Assembly: GCF_037126465.1 (NCBI RefSeq)
Contig: NC_088206.1
Location: 50,634,841-50,698,840 of the forward strand
Direction of reading: 5' to 3'
Origin: Ornithodoros turicata
Lineage: Eukaryota; Arthropoda; Arachnida; Ixodida; Argasidae
Length of the DNA: 64,000 bases
Below, in pieces: positions 12,701-27,700 of the stretch. The notes beneath the pieces are model-generated. The model was not told the DNA's origin, did not search any database, and saw nothing but the letters and a program-made list of their open reading frames with translations. Within the stretch, counting starts at the first letter, position 1, and each line of letters opens with the position of its first letter. Position numbers and translations under genes: made by a program.

Positions 12701-15700
12701 TATTCAACTCGAATTTGAGAACTCTAATATCCACACACCCTTAAAAATAAAGGATTCCGTGAAACTCTGTGCCAAACTAAGGATTCCGCGATTACTTCCG
12801 AATTCTGCGAAATTTCGCGGAATCACGGAATCGCGGAAAACGAAGGGCCTTAAGTATGCTAGTGTAATGGTTGACTTCTGTAGGTACCTTGAGTACCACA
12901 CTCATCCTACTCTGTGCTTTTTCCAAGAGGCATTTGTACTGTATTTGAAATACTTTTCCAGTATTTTCTACTCAATGCTATAATTACTTTGCATTTGTCT
13001 GTTTCTTTCACGTTCGGTTTCCCAGCCTCATTCCACTGTCTTTCCATCCACATGATATTTATTTCCCATGGAATTCATGTTTCTATTATATGTCCTCTGG
13101 TGCTATGTTGTGACCTCAAACTTTATCCTCTTTCCTTGGGGGTGGGGTGGGGGGGGGGGGTATTTTCCTACAGTGTGCCTGTACTACAGGCATGTGAAAT
13201 TTAGTGAAACTGAACATGATGGGATGGATGAAACGTGGGATGGACACGTTCAACTAGCAACTGGTTTATTCAATAAAGATGAGCACTAGCCTGGAACATC
13301 ACTTGACACGAAGGAAAGCTCTTCTATGGGGACTTTACATGGGGGAGGAGGATTTCCCCCTTGTTTCCCCCTCCCAGATGCACTACCAAATGTACGATTT
13401 CCGTTGTAGGTGAGTTGAACCCCCTAAACCCTCCCCATGGCTACGGCCATGGCTGTACTTTACTTGCAGGTCGTGTACTTTGTACTACTGTACTTGGCGC
13501 AGGGTCTGTCAGCTTACCCGCTTCCCACTTCCATAGGTTGTCTCAACAGGCCGTCATACCACAGTATTTTGTACTCTACCTTAATTAAAAGCCTTAATTA
13601 CACTGCTTTCAGTATGTAATATCCTGCTTCAAATGTTTTTTTACTATCTTGTGCAGGTTTCTGTAGTGGCAGCTTTTGTTCTTATGTTGCTCTGATCATC
13701 TAGCAACAGTGTGCAACAGTATGCAACACTAAGGTGACACACAATGCAAATACATGTTACCTGCTCGAGCTCTAGTTTTCTGCAAAAAGTGAAGCTGCAG
13801 ACACTTACTGACTGTCATTTTCTGAGACAGTAGCGCTATTTCTTTCGTCAGATTGAAATTGTGGTAGAACAGCTGCAGAGACAGACACTATGCATATCGA
13901 TCTGTTAGTGGAGCAATACTACACAACAGAAAATAAACCTGTTTGAAAGGTATGTGCAAGAGGGAGCGCAAACAACTGCAAGCGAGAACAATTGCTTGAC
14001 AGACAGAGAAGTGCTACTTACAAACTTCCTTGGTTGTCATGTTGGGTCGAACAGGTAGAGTTTTGGCAACAACACTGCCACTCACTTCGTTTGGGATAAC
14101 GATCTGCATGAACCCCTGCAGGTCCGCTATGGTGGGGTAACGAATGGGATCTGCACTCTGCATACAACACAAAAGGGGTCTTATTGCACAATAACCTGAG
14201 CATCATCTAAAGCTGCCCCTATGATTGCATAATATACTTCACAAACAATACCTCACATGGTCATTCAATGGTACATACATCTTGTCTGACAGGCAGTCAC
14301 GAAGACTACAAATTGCAATTAGCAATGCAAGATTAAGATCATAGGTTCTCTAACTGTGTTCCACGGAAAGCAGAGATTCTGTGAGCGTCCCCTCACCTCC
14401 ACCCCTATCATGCTGACAAAGCTCGCGTTGCTTGGCTTGCTACAAGTATGTGAGTCAGGCCAACATTTGCCCGGCCAACACAATGCAGTGATAACGTCAA
14501 TACCAGCTATACTGTGAGCCCACGTGACTGGTATACAGTAAAACCCGTGCACAACGATCCCTCGCGCAGCGATATACCCCGTAGAGCGATCGTTTTTACT
14601 TTTACCGTCAAAATATCTGACGCCCTCACGCTCGCGGACCAACTTTGGCAGCGTGCTTTCCGGCGTTGCACCCTTCCGCGAATTGTAGGACACTGCGGGA
14701 ACGGAACGTCACGAGGATGTACGGTGTACCCTCGCACTTTTTCGGTACGGAAGTCCTGCACGTGAATTCAAGATTTCCTTCGGGGACGATCAGTCGTACT
14801 CTCGTGACCTGCTGTTCACAACATTTCTGCTCCCATTTCCGGCTTTCACGCATTATTGATACTTCTGTCAATGATGGCGTCCCGGCCGAAGAAACAGAAA
14901 GCGATAGATTCGGATGTTAAGTCAGCGATCATCAAGGATCACTACTGCGGAACAAGGGTGGCATCCATCGTGCGAAATTATGTCCTATCGCAGTCGACAG
15001 AGCAGGTACGAAGCGCAAAATGATCCGAAAGCGTGCATATGAAAAAGTTGAAGACGCATGCTTAAGCGCGCTTCATGCTATCGACGTTCTCAAGAATTTT
15101 ACTGGGGAGCGCATGCTGCCTGCTCATTACATTGTGCACCTCGGCACAGTTGAACGTGACGTTGTGCATATCTACAACGGCAACCAACAGCAATCGAAGC
15201 AAGCGAGCTATTTTCGATAAAATATTGGTATTTCCAACCTTTTTTGTAGCGTCCATCATTAGCGTCGCTCGTGGGATAACGCACAGCATGCGTCTTCCGT
15301 AGGATGGCACTGACCTAGGCCAGCCCTCCTGTAGCGATATCCCTCACATAACGATTCACATTCCCAGGGAATTCACGTAACGATTAAATTAGCGATAACC
15401 ATCAATATCGTTATACGCAGGTTTCACTGTATTCTGATATTCTACTATATTCTGAATTCGAATCGAATATGCAATTATTACCTCTAGTATTTGAAAAATC
15501 TGAATATTCTCACAGCTCTAACAATGAAATGCTTACAGATCACATTGGAATACGATTACTGTCAAACTCCTTTAGAACGAACGCCTTTTTAATGAAAAAT
15601 CCATTACAACAAACTTTTTCGCGGTCTTGTCAAACACTCATAGGACCAATGTAATTTTCGGACATTTACAACAAATTTCTTTACGAGGAACGTACTGGAA

Positions 15701-18700
15701 TAGCGAAGTGATTTTCCAGTCTTTTCCGCCATATCTTATACTCTTACAACGAAATTCCCAGAATCACCAGGGTATTCCCAGGGTTTATTGACCCCATCAC
15801 AAAGAGCGACTGGTAAATACCCACTTGTACTGTCCGGCGCTCATGTGACCTCATGTGCTGACAGATTTTTTCACGCCGAGATGAATGTAGCCCTTGTTCA
15901 TGATTTCTTGAAAGAGCAACATTACCACCGTAATATAACTCTGACATAAAAGGCCACCCGTTCTTCATACGCCTTTATTTACTGCGATACCGAAATATAT
16001 TGAAACCCAAACTCCACACTGTGGTAATGGCGACACTACTCGGCGCAGACGCGAACCACAATAGTAAACAAACGTCCAGCAAAACGATGGGTGCTAAACC
16101 AACTTAGTTGTAGGAAGACAGAGAAAATGTCCAAGGATCGTAAATTGAATGTACAAATACATGAGCATCTATCTCATCTCATGCTGCAGATGTACTTTTC
16201 TTATTCAAACGCGAACGAGAACTTGCACGCTTCGGAATTTTGTGCTTCAGGTAGGAACCAAGTGGTCTTTCAAGAGCATACTGCTTTTACAGTATATTAC
16301 TGCGGTACTACATAAAACTACGACTTTGTACTGCAGCAATATGATGCACATCCTCTTTAACGAATTTACCTTTACAACAAATCTTTTTCGTGGTCTCCTG
16401 ACTTTCGTTGTAAAGGAGTTTGACTGTAGTAATGGAGATCACTTTGCCAAAGCTGACATGACCGGAGGCTTGACCTAGCAAGCAGTGGAACCCCTAAGCT
16501 AGACTTCCTGTGTTGCATGATGACTGACTCACCTTGTACCACTTGCAATCACCACCGCAAGCAAGCAGCTTTGATGATGCCAGTGCCTTCGGTGCAGATG
16601 GGGGAGGTGATGCAATTGTGGGGCTATGAAGATTTTTCAGGATGTGAACAGCACTGCTCAGAGTGGTCAGGTAGTAACCCCCTTCCCCAGTCAGGAGAGA
16701 TGGGTGTAGTAGCCCCCACATGTATTCTGCCTCTATCTCTGCAGAGATAAGCCCACACTGCACCAGCACATAGATGAAGATTGGCAGGAAGTCTGAAAAG
16801 TATGCAAAAATTGATAGTAACGCATCTGAAATCTCTGTTGTAAATTAAATACTTTGTGTGCACCAACAGGCTGTCAAAGGCAGTTAACAAAGAAATAATG
16901 AATTACTATATCAACCAAGCATACATGTTTTTTCTGTATCTACAAGGTGCTTATTGAGGAGTGTGCCAATTTTCCTACGTTCAAGGCTTACTTTTCCTTT
17001 GAAAAGTGCTGTGCATGTATCCATTACAGTTAATATAACCACCACAATTCCCATGCATTTTGGTCATAAAGCAAATCGTCATACTAACGGGAAACGCATC
17101 CTCCGGACAGACTGCCGTGCAGAACGAAACCCTACGTAGTTAGAATGATTTATTTTCGGAAAAAGTCTGTTACCAATGTCTACTTGGAACAATTTTCAGT
17201 AATCAAGTTTTCTAAATGGACAATAGCACCATTAATTGTGCACTCGTCCTTGCAAAATAAATAAATGTCCTTCTATTGCTCAAAGAATAACAGGGCCAGC
17301 TTTAGTGCTTTGCTGGTCTCCTTCGCAGTGACGTGTGGGGGCCCACTCAGTTCATCTTCAGGCACCCCATCCTCAGCAGAGCCATTTATTAAATGGCTAA
17401 CGGTTAACGGCTCTGATCCACAGCGTTATCAGGCGACCTCTGGGCAGACACAACATGTCACTCTCGTAAAGCACTGTGTGATCTGGTACTGTGGTCACTG
17501 CCTTTTCAAGCACTTCAGCACTTTGGCGGTTTGAAAAGCACTGTGCGTAATCACGAAGTCAAGAAGATCAGGAGCCATCCCAAACCTTGTAGGCCTACTT
17601 TAACACGTGCTGCCCTCTGCCTGAGGTACGTGGTAGCCTCTCCTTGGGGCTAGTCCAAATGCCGCAGTCATAATAACGAGAGGATAATGCATGTGTCCGA
17701 TCCTACTTGTGACACAAACCTGTCATGGTCGGATAAGCAAATTGTCATACTAATGATGTGGATTTACATGGCAGCGAAACGGTTCCCAAGAAAAAACGTC
17801 ATAAAGCGAGCATGTCAGATTAACGGAGGTCATACTAACGAGGGTTCACTGTAACGATATGGCCTACTTCAACGTAACATTGTTTCAACAGCCTGTGCCA
17901 GCCTTAATGAGCTTTCATACATAATTAATTTGGTTAATTAATAAAAATTTGTTGGTGGTTTTAATTTGAAAGTTGTAGAGTAGTGCTGTGAGAAAGTCAG
18001 GCTGGCTTGGCAACTTGGAGTTCAAAAATTGATAAAGGTGCTCGGAAGCTATGGCAAAAGTTCCCCTGAGATAAACAGTGTTGACCCCATGATTTTCAGA
18101 CAAGTAGAGTTCTTAGTATGATTTTTTAACATGTTAGGTGAAACATGCTGTATGTGCATACGTGTTTGAGCACACGCATGTGCAAGAGAGAGAGAGATGG
18201 GGGGATCCATTGCAGTTCACTGCTCCCACATCTATCTTCCATGCCATGAAAATTCCAATCCGATGCCTGGCGCTAGAATGCATGCCACATTATTACTTCT
18301 CTTCAACAAATAGAACAATCTTCTGTTAAGCACAGGAGGCTTGTTGATGGACAAAGTGTTTCTGCCCACATCGCTGCACATTTTAGAAACAAAATCCGCG
18401 GGAATAGAGACTGTTACATCCACGGTAGAATGGTGGTAGTCATTGTATTCCATATATGGTTACCATATTGCATCTAGCACAGCTATGCAGCAGCGCAGAA
18501 GTCCTCAAAAAAACTATTCCTTATTGAGGTGAATTCTAAATAACTTCTTTTCATTTAAATTACTGTTCATCTCAGCAATCATTACAACACTTCTTTCATG
18601 CGCCCGTACTGAGGCTCTTTACGTTGAAAGATCACTATACAGTGAGAAGCAGACTGTGTCCGGTTTTACTCACCATCCGCTCCCAGGGACAGACTATCGG

Positions 18701-21700
18701 ATTCTCGAGACTGTGTGTCCTTCTGAACCTGAAATGATAAGCACACAATAAGACACAGAAAGAGAAAGAGAGAAAATATCTTTGCACACTTTTGATCTTT
18801 TGACGAAACATACAGAATGCATTCGCAACACAACCATACGGAATTGTGGTCAAGAGCCTACAAGGCCTTCTTGCTTGGAAAAAAAAAAAGCAATCATGAT
18901 GACTGGTCATCACTGCAGATTGTTTTGTACAGACAATCGGTTTGTGAACACTGATGTAAGTTACATAGGACTAACTACACCCTTTGCCCTTTGACAATAT
19001 TTCCATGGTACAGATACCTGCACACTGTTTCATTTGTGAAACTCGACCCGGTGTTTGTCTTGCACACTCGACTTTGTTGTATACCTCACAAGTATGCAAA
19101 GCGTGCACAAAGTCACGTAGCTGGCCTTTTTGTAGATAGGTGCTGTACGGATGTTTTGAGTGATGTCCAACAAGAAGATGTACACTGCCAGGCTGAGACA
19201 ATTTGATAGGTCTTGGTAATGTGATAAACTTCAAATCAAAAGGACTCTTAATCAATCCCCATTCTCAGCACTTTCACTTGAGCTTTTTTTTTAAATACTT
19301 TTTCGATTGTCTTTCAACGTAGGCAAGTTGAGAGAGAAGTGATCACACCTTGTGAGCGCTAACAATAGTTCCGTTAGAATGCATCCTGCACTAAAAAGAG
19401 CACCACCCAACTAAATGGACCAAAATATCACTTACACTGTTGTAGATGGTAGAGATAGCAGCTAACAGATTCTCCAGCTTCTTGAGGGGTGAGTACGACT
19501 GCTGAAGCCTTGACAGAAAATACTTTACCACTTCCAGCGATATGCCCTGTGGTGGCTGGTAGTCTTTCTGCACAGCAAGGACATGGATTACATACTGTTG
19601 TTTCTGGATATTTTGTATTTTATTTATTTAAGACAGGCTGTCTTGGGAGCACGGCTAAAGGTACAAGGTGCCCGATGAGGCGGAGCCACCCTACAAAATA
19701 CACGTGCCAGAGGCAAGTGGATATATGTAAAATTCTCATGCCCTCTAAATTAACAACAACAACAACAACTTTATTTTTAGATAATGAATGGGGAGTTTCT
19801 AAATTAGAATTGGCAATAGATATAGGAACCTGTGTACATAATAATACTACACACACATCCTACACATATGGAAGGCGAATATACATGACAACATATATAT
19901 TCCACCGTAACCCTACGCTTAAATGTGCATGTGGAGAAAAAAAGAGACAAAATAGAGGAAAAACAAGGTCAGATATACACAACATGTATGTGCACAATGA
20001 GTACCATCATAACCGATGACCATAACTACATGAGCAGCACTCCTTTAATTGTTTTAATTATTTGTTGTGTTGAGGCATTGCTGTGCAGAAGTGCTAAAAT
20101 AACTGGATATTCATTTAGTAAATCTAGGATCTTCCATGTCAGACACTGGAAACCATAATTTGGGAACACGGCTTGGGAAGCAAACAACAACAACAACTTT
20201 ATTTTCGGCCTTGGAGAGTGGGGAGTTTCATCGCAAGAGGCGATACTCTACCCCATTGCTTGGTGGAATGGGGGGAATAAAATAACGAGCCCCTTTACAA
20301 TAACGATCGAAGTCCGATGGTGTCCAGAAATGTCAGAAGAGCTTTGAGCGCAGAGCGTTGCTGGGCTGGATTGGGCCAGGGACCAAGCAATTTCGGTAGG
20401 GAGAAAGGGCGAGAGTCCAGCTGACGAAGAGACTCGGAGAGTGTGATTCGGGAAGGTTCGTAGTGAGGGCAATGGAGAAGAATGTGCTCCAGATCCTCAA
20501 GAGCACCACAGTGGCAGCAGGTGGGAGAATCAATTTGTCTCAAGCGGTAACGCCACTGAGCTGTAAAGGCCACATCGAGGCGCATGCGGTGGATTAATGC
20601 AGCATCCTGACGAGATGTGTTTCGTGGCATGCGGAAAGCGAGCGTGGGATCAACTCTGTTCAACATAGAGGGGGGAAGAATGTCGGTTGTCCGTTGGCGG
20701 GAAGCCAGGGGTGTCACTAGACGTCGCAGAATTGAACGCCGGTCTCCTCTGAGCAGAACTATACGGGTCCGGTTCCGAGACGAAAGTGCTGCTTCTGCGG
20801 CGCTGTCGGCCTGCTCGTTCCCCACGACACCACAATGGGCTGGAACCCACTGGAGAACTAGCCTGTGGCCTGCGGCGTAGATAGTGTGGTAAGCCATTAA
20901 CACGTCTGTGACTAGGGGTGCGGATGGGCCTCGTATGCCGGAATTTTCAATTGCTTGAAGTGCAGATTTGGAGTCTGTAAAGACTGCCCATTCCCGGGGT
21001 GGAAAATCAGCGATGTGTTGTAGAAAGAAAAGGATGGCATAGAGTTCCGCAGCTGTGGAGGAGGTTGGATGTGAAAGGCGTCTTCCGTGCACGACGCCTT
21101 CGGATGGAATGACGAAGGCTGAGGCGGACTTGTTGTTTCGGGATGCGCCATCAGTATATGCTGCCGTAAACGTAGAAAACTTCTCGTCTACCAGAGCATG
21201 AAAATGGGCTCGGAGGACTTGAGGGGGGACCTGATCTCGTCTTTGCAGAAGGTTTGGGAGGCGTACAAAAGTGGGCGGTACCGGTAGAGAAGCAAACTTT
21301 GTCGAAGGCCATATGTATTTACTGTTACACAATACTTTTCTAGAAAGAGAATTGTTGCAACTATACAAGCGTATAATTGCCAAGGTTAGTTCATATGAGT
21401 ACAGTTGTTTGACGTTAAGTATGCCGTATGTTGCAACCAATGAATTCAATACTAACTGGGCAACACATCACACTATTTCTTATACGAGACATGCCGAAAC
21501 ATCCGAGGCCTTTTGGTTCTGGAAGTGATACAGGTTAAAACATGCACAAGGGGGTTCAGCCAATCTCTCCACTGCTTTCTTGTGGGAAGTCAGTGGGAAA
21601 AAAACATATGCATTTGCATGTTCATCACACCATTCACATGTGCTAAGACAAGACAAAGTCAAACTGCCCTCTCCGGTGTCAACAAATGCACATAATGACA

Positions 21701-24700
21701 ATGCTCAGTGCAGGTAATATTGAGGCCAGTTTGCATAACCAACCTTTCAACTTCACAAACACAGTGACTCTTTTGTCTTACCCCAATTCCAAGGTCTTCT
21801 GGTGTCTTTGTACGGGCATACTTGATGTTGTCGGAGAGAAGCTTTAGAGACCCCGTCCTATGAAAAGATGTAAGGTGTTCCATTAGGTCATTAGAAAGGA
21901 TGTAGTACTCCAATAACATGCTGAACCACGTTGAAAGCATTTTTTTAAATGCTGGACACGAAAGAGTTTAACAATAGCTCACAGCACTATACCATGCATA
22001 TATTCTGTACTAGGGTTCTCAAACTTTGTTAGCTCAAAAGACGCCTATAAATTTTTTGGCAAAGGGAGGAACAACCATCAGGAAGGGACAATAGAAACAT
22101 GGGATGTGAGAATGAAAGGCTTAAGGAACATATTAAGGAAACAATATTAAAAAGCAAGGATGTGCGGGGTTCTCAGGTGACCAGCCTGAGTTGACACGAT
22201 TACATTACTGTTCGGATCTACAGACGTGTATGTCAGATAGATTGTAGAAACGACCAGCATTAAAAAATGAAAACTGTTAGCTCCCAACTGCTACGTTGAC
22301 TAAAACGCAGGAGCACCTAATCAGCAGTGGCACGTGGTTTAGAAACCGGTTAGAAAGCAAAAGTCGAGGTTCTTGGAGTGCCGTGTCGCGATTGTTTCTC
22401 GTAGTAAACATGATGACGATGATGATGAGTTAGGTTTTACTGGCACACGGGTCTTGTAGTAAACATTTGGAAGCGTGACTACTCCTGTGTTTTCTGATGT
22501 CCAGTGGTTCTGCTGTCGCCTTCCTGGTGGATCTATACCAATCAGCCCAATTGTTTTTTCATCATAGGGAGGAACGCCCCCAACATACGTCGTGCCCGCA
22601 GAAGAAAATATGCTACAAATTATTTGATGAAACGATGAATAAAATGGATAGTTCTGCACATATTCATACAAATATTTGCAAAAGCATCAGTGCAAGCAAC
22701 ACAGTTCGAGGTTCTTTTCATGTAGCGCTGGATCACTGGCCGTAGAGCGCCTTGTAAGTCATTGTGGAACTTCTGGGATGCGTGGAACACAGTTTGAGAA
22801 CCCGTTCTGTACCATGGTGGCAACTTCACATTACGACCAGGTGTCCATCGACCACCGTGAAACAAAAGATGTACACGAAAAGATGCTTCAACAGAATCAT
22901 AAGTGCACACATTTTTGTCTACAAGGGTCGTTTAAGGTTGACAGAGACCTGTATTTATTTACATACAGGGTGTGTGCAGAAAAACATGACCCGCATTTAG
23001 GCACATAGCTTGTTGCCTACCTAACGGACGAACTTCCGGTGGCGCACGATGACGCATTTATGCGTGCGAAATCTGCAGAAAAATTGTGGAAGCCATACTC
23101 AGCTTAAAAAATAAACGGAACGACGAAAACATCGGCTTCCATGCATCAGAATAGGGCAACATGGTGGGCAACAGGGTGTACGTGAAAGGGCAACACGGTG
23201 GACGTAGGAGAGTTGTGTTCAAGTACCGCTAGGGGAGCTATCGGTGCATAAATCGAAACGATGTCCCACATGGATGCTCATCCATGCTCATGGAGGCTCA
23301 TGGATGCTCATGGAGGCTCATCGGCAGTACCCCTAGCGGTGCCTGCACATAATTCTCCTGAGACCGAAATACACTACCATGCACTGTAATGACCGCCCTA
23401 TTCTAATGCATGGAAGCCCATGTTTTCGCGCTCTGTTTATTTTTTTACACTGAGTATGGCTTCCAGGATTTTTTTGTAGCTTTCGCATGCATAAATACGC
23501 CGTCGTGCGCCACCGGAAGTTCCTCGGCTAGGTAGACAACGAGCTACATGTAAAAATGCGGGTCATGTTTTTCTGCACACACCCTGTACAATGGAAAATT
23601 TTAGAAGCACCAATCTATGTCACTTTTTCATAGTAGTCACTGCATGCATTTAGACACCGTTGCCATCGCTGTGGCAACTCGGACGCCTGTGACGTAGAAA
23701 AAGTGAGCTGCTGTCGTAGCCACCGCCATCTTAGCGTAGCCCTCTTTCCGGAGGGCTTCATCTGGATGGAACGTCTTTCCTTCAAGGTGCTCTTTAATGG
23801 GCCCAAACAAATGGTAATCGCTTGGGGCTAAATCTGGGCTGTAAGGGGCAGGACAAAACCTCCCAGCACATGTCAGCCAGGGATGCTACCATCAAATTTG
23901 ACGTTTGAGACCAGGCTTTGTCATTAAGAATGACCCTTCCGGATAGCACCCCAGGCCTTTTTTGTTTGTGAACTGTGTTTCGCATGGCACCCTTTATCAA
24001 TGTGGAGTAGAACTGGGCATTAATCGCGATGCCTAGCTCCAAGAAGTCCTCATGAGGCTAATTCCAGCAAATTTCGACCAAGCAAGGAACCTGACCATCT
24101 CCAATTTTTTTTGAAAAATTATATTCTTCAGGGGACTGGAAATGATGAAAAATGTGTCTATATTTAAGCCCCAACCTTCAGCCATTTTTGAGGCAAAAGG
24201 GGAGAAAGAAACTGGTCGAAATGTGACACAGTCGTTTCGAGCTACTTTGAGGGCTTCTCAATTGAGAACTATGCGGTTCTATGAGCCACAATATTTTTCA
24301 CCTGCTCACTACTACATGGACAACACACTGTCTTCTTCCTACCCATTTGTAACTGAAACATTTTTCGTAAAAAAAATGGTAAAGTCTCAAGAAAACCCGA
24401 AAAATGCTGTTTTTCGGAGCCTTCCTGTATTGACGCCGTTTATCGGAGAATAATGAAACCTACACCATTCGTTTCGTTTCTTGACATCGTTTGTTCCCCA
24501 TACTGTGCTTGTAATCTGCAAAATCTCAGCTGGTTTGACGTTCTCCTTCACAAGGAACTTATGCATCTCTGTTCCACAGCTATAGACACACTGTTCCATG
24601 CCATGATAGCTGCCGCTGATAGTGTGCCGTAATATTAGTCCCTGCAGCATTGCTGTGAATGAAAATACCACAGAAAAGCCGCAGTGATGACTGGCAGACA

Positions 24701-27700
24701 TATTTTTGTTACAACAAGTGGCTAACCTGCCCAGTAAAATGTACCATGGGAAGTAATTAATTGGACAGATCCGTTCATTCAGAGTTCGATTTTAAAATGA
24801 TCCGCAAACAGCAACCATGCTCTACAGTGGGAATCAGTCATCTACTTTGTTTAGAGAACTAGAAGGTGATGAGCTGGTTGGCTGAAACTGATCATGGCAG
24901 AACACACATAAGTAAGGGCCTGTTTTTTTTTCTGTTGTGGCAAATCTCGAATTCTGCGGCAGAAAATAAGAAATCCTGTAATTTTCCGCAGCAAGTGCTC
25001 GCGTGTCTAGGCTGACAGGGGTATACAAAGACAAGATATTTATTAACTTGTATGACACAGAAGTAAAGTGTTTAGAAATCCAAAATACAGTTGTAGGTAA
25101 GCATCACATTGTACTTTGTGCTGTTTTAACAGTAGCATAACGGAGTTAACGCACTAATGGCAGAAAAATAATCTGGCGTTTTCGTCAAATTCTTCAGTAC
25201 CATACAAACTTTTGCACCCATTGCCTTTTGTTTCCCCAGGTGGGAACGTTTAGTAATCGCAAGCTTCGCCGTGAGGAATACGCTAGAAAGGATATCTCTG
25301 ACGGGAGTAAAACAGTAGTAGTAATAACGAGATCTATTTGAGCTCAACCAGTGTTGCCGTGAGATGCGTGGTACACATTTGTTTTCCAATCAATTAGGGG
25401 TGCAGGGAAGGGGGTTATGGGCCATCCATATCCAGCACAAAAGCTGAATTCCTCAGTCAAGATTCCATGTAAAACCCCAGATTCTGCAATACATCCTAAA
25501 TTCCGCACATTTTCGTGGATTCACAGAAAAGTCAGGGCCTTACACATAAGATGTGGTTCTTGTCAGACCTCGTCTTATGTGCATTCTACCATTATCTGTT
25601 TAAAGAAACATCGTTTACAAGGCAGCTGTTTCCAGAACAGTGTTGTCATCCACTGCTTGGAAGAAGCATATGCTATGCAAGTAGGCAAAGTGTGTGTCCA
25701 TCCATCTAGATGGGTATTTTGGTACCCTACACTGAGAAGCCAATAGGGGGATTTTATATTTAGCTTTCACACCTCAGACATGCTCACTGTGCTCACCTTA
25801 CAGCATTGTTGTGTATAAGTTCAAAAATATCAAAGCATCTTTTTATCCTTTACAGTATTTTTATAATAAAACTATGAGAGCTACCTAGGCACAATTTTCA
25901 GAGGTGGGTTATGCAGCCAGGTGAACATACTGTCGGAAAGCGTAACTACTGGACTACTAATTACCTAAAATTCCTTAATTAACTTTTTAATTAGATCTAC
26001 TCAGGGAAATGCAAGATAGCAGAATTGGAGCCAGTCATTCTTTCAATCCACCATCTTTTTTAAAAATCCTGAAACAAGCACATACATATCTAAATTTTGC
26101 TATGCAAATAAGCCGAAACCGAAACCACAAACTTCTCGAGCATAAAAGCAGCGAAGCACGTTCGCATGGAGGGCCACATGTTTTGTAGTGACTGAGCCAA
26201 TCAGAAGGCACTGATCTGATGGCGAGATAGACCATTCTCTGGCCCAGAGAAGCTGAAAGTCATGTCGTCTCTGCACTCGACAATTGTGTCATTCTGGTTG
26301 TGGCTTATCTACATATCAAAATTTTTGTGATTTATGTATAAAAGAACGTGCACATTTCAAGATTCTTAAAAAAGAGGGTGGATTCAAATAATAATTGCCT
26401 CCAATTCTGCTGCACGTTCGAGTTTGGAGAATACTAGAAGGCTATATGTCAATAATTTCACTTCAGCAGGTACCAGAAAAACATTACGTTTTAAAAAATC
26501 TGAAATAGGAGAACTTCGAGAAGCCTCACAGCAAAGCTGTTCTTCATTATTCTCATTATGGGGTTGTCTGATATGACTATTCCTAAATGTCTATAATGCA
26601 AACTTTTTTCAAGTACAACTCCTGTAAATGCATAATTGTAAGTTTAGCTTGATTTTGCTCTCAGTAAACTTTACTTAACACATAACATTAATTTCCCCCA
26701 CTTTTACATCCATTTGCCATGCATTGCGCCAGGCCTTTTAACACATCAAGATTTGACTGTAAGCTACTGCAATCTGTGTGGTTGTTCACACTTTAATAAA
26801 TTAACAAATCATCGTGTATAGACAAACATTACACTCAAGATTCCAGGGCAGATCATTGACGTAAATTAAGAACAAAGGGGAACCTAATATAAAACTTTTG
26901 TGGAACATTTGATGAACTGGATATTGATTTGCCCCACTTCACATTTTGTGTCCCTGACATTAGAAACCTAGATATCCATGCAACACCAGAAGGATGAAGT
27001 TTCAGAGAGCATAATTCACTAATAACATGTTTATGAGTAACACGGCCGAATGTATTTTTTAAATCAATGTAGATAGCGTCAACCTGTAAATCTCTATTTG
27101 GTAATTCAAAAAATCAATGACAAGCTCGAAGAGCCACTATTTGCACAAAAATTTCTCCTAAAGTCATATTGATCACTAGGTACATTATTATATCCGTCAA
27201 GGTGATCCATAATATGAGCATATAAAATATGTTTCAGTATTTTACTACAAACACAGGTTAAAGAGATAGGCCTGTAGTGATGTTCAACAAAGGATCTACC
27301 CAGAACAGGTGGAGTGCACGGGGTGTCATGCAGCATAACTGGATCTGCCCCTGGTGACAAACTCTAGAAATGCATGTTGTTTTCAGTGTACAGTCTAACT
27401 GACGATGGTTTTAAAATGGGGCTGCATTTTGCTGTTACGTCAATATGCAGACACGCATAAACAGTATGGACAATCCTACATAGCACTCACTTGGTGAAGT
27501 GGTTCACAAAAAGTTGGTACAGGTATTGCTTCAGTGGCCGAATGACAAGCCGGTGAAGTGCTTCTTCTATCACAGCATCTATGTTCATGAATTCGTGTGG
27601 CTTCAGCTGAAACAATCGTGTCAATACGGAAAAATAAATACAGCATAGATGGTTTAACATAGTCCTGCTAATAAAATTCTGGATATCAGGAATTTTTTCA

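Larger units (their letters stand above)
14158..16532. other. RIN intron holding two pogo-like elements
   Basis: Nearly the whole 2.4-kb intron is repeat: the hAT fragment at 14343, the Tigger-like element at 14536-15429 and a second TA-flanked element at 15559-16426, about 130 bp apart. Confidence 0.6.
21858..27490. other. 5.6-kb RIN intron, repeat rich
   Basis: It holds the hAT element at 22011, the MITE at 22966, the mariner remnant at 23615, the repeat at 24712, the hAT element at 24913 and the LINE remnant at 26640-27360. The stretch 25551-26640 shows nothing recognisable. Confidence 0.6.

Noticed and set aside
17027..17853. Complete pogo-like element
   Set aside because: Only the right end (CAGTGAACCCTCG plus TA) is convincing; the proposed left end does not match it.
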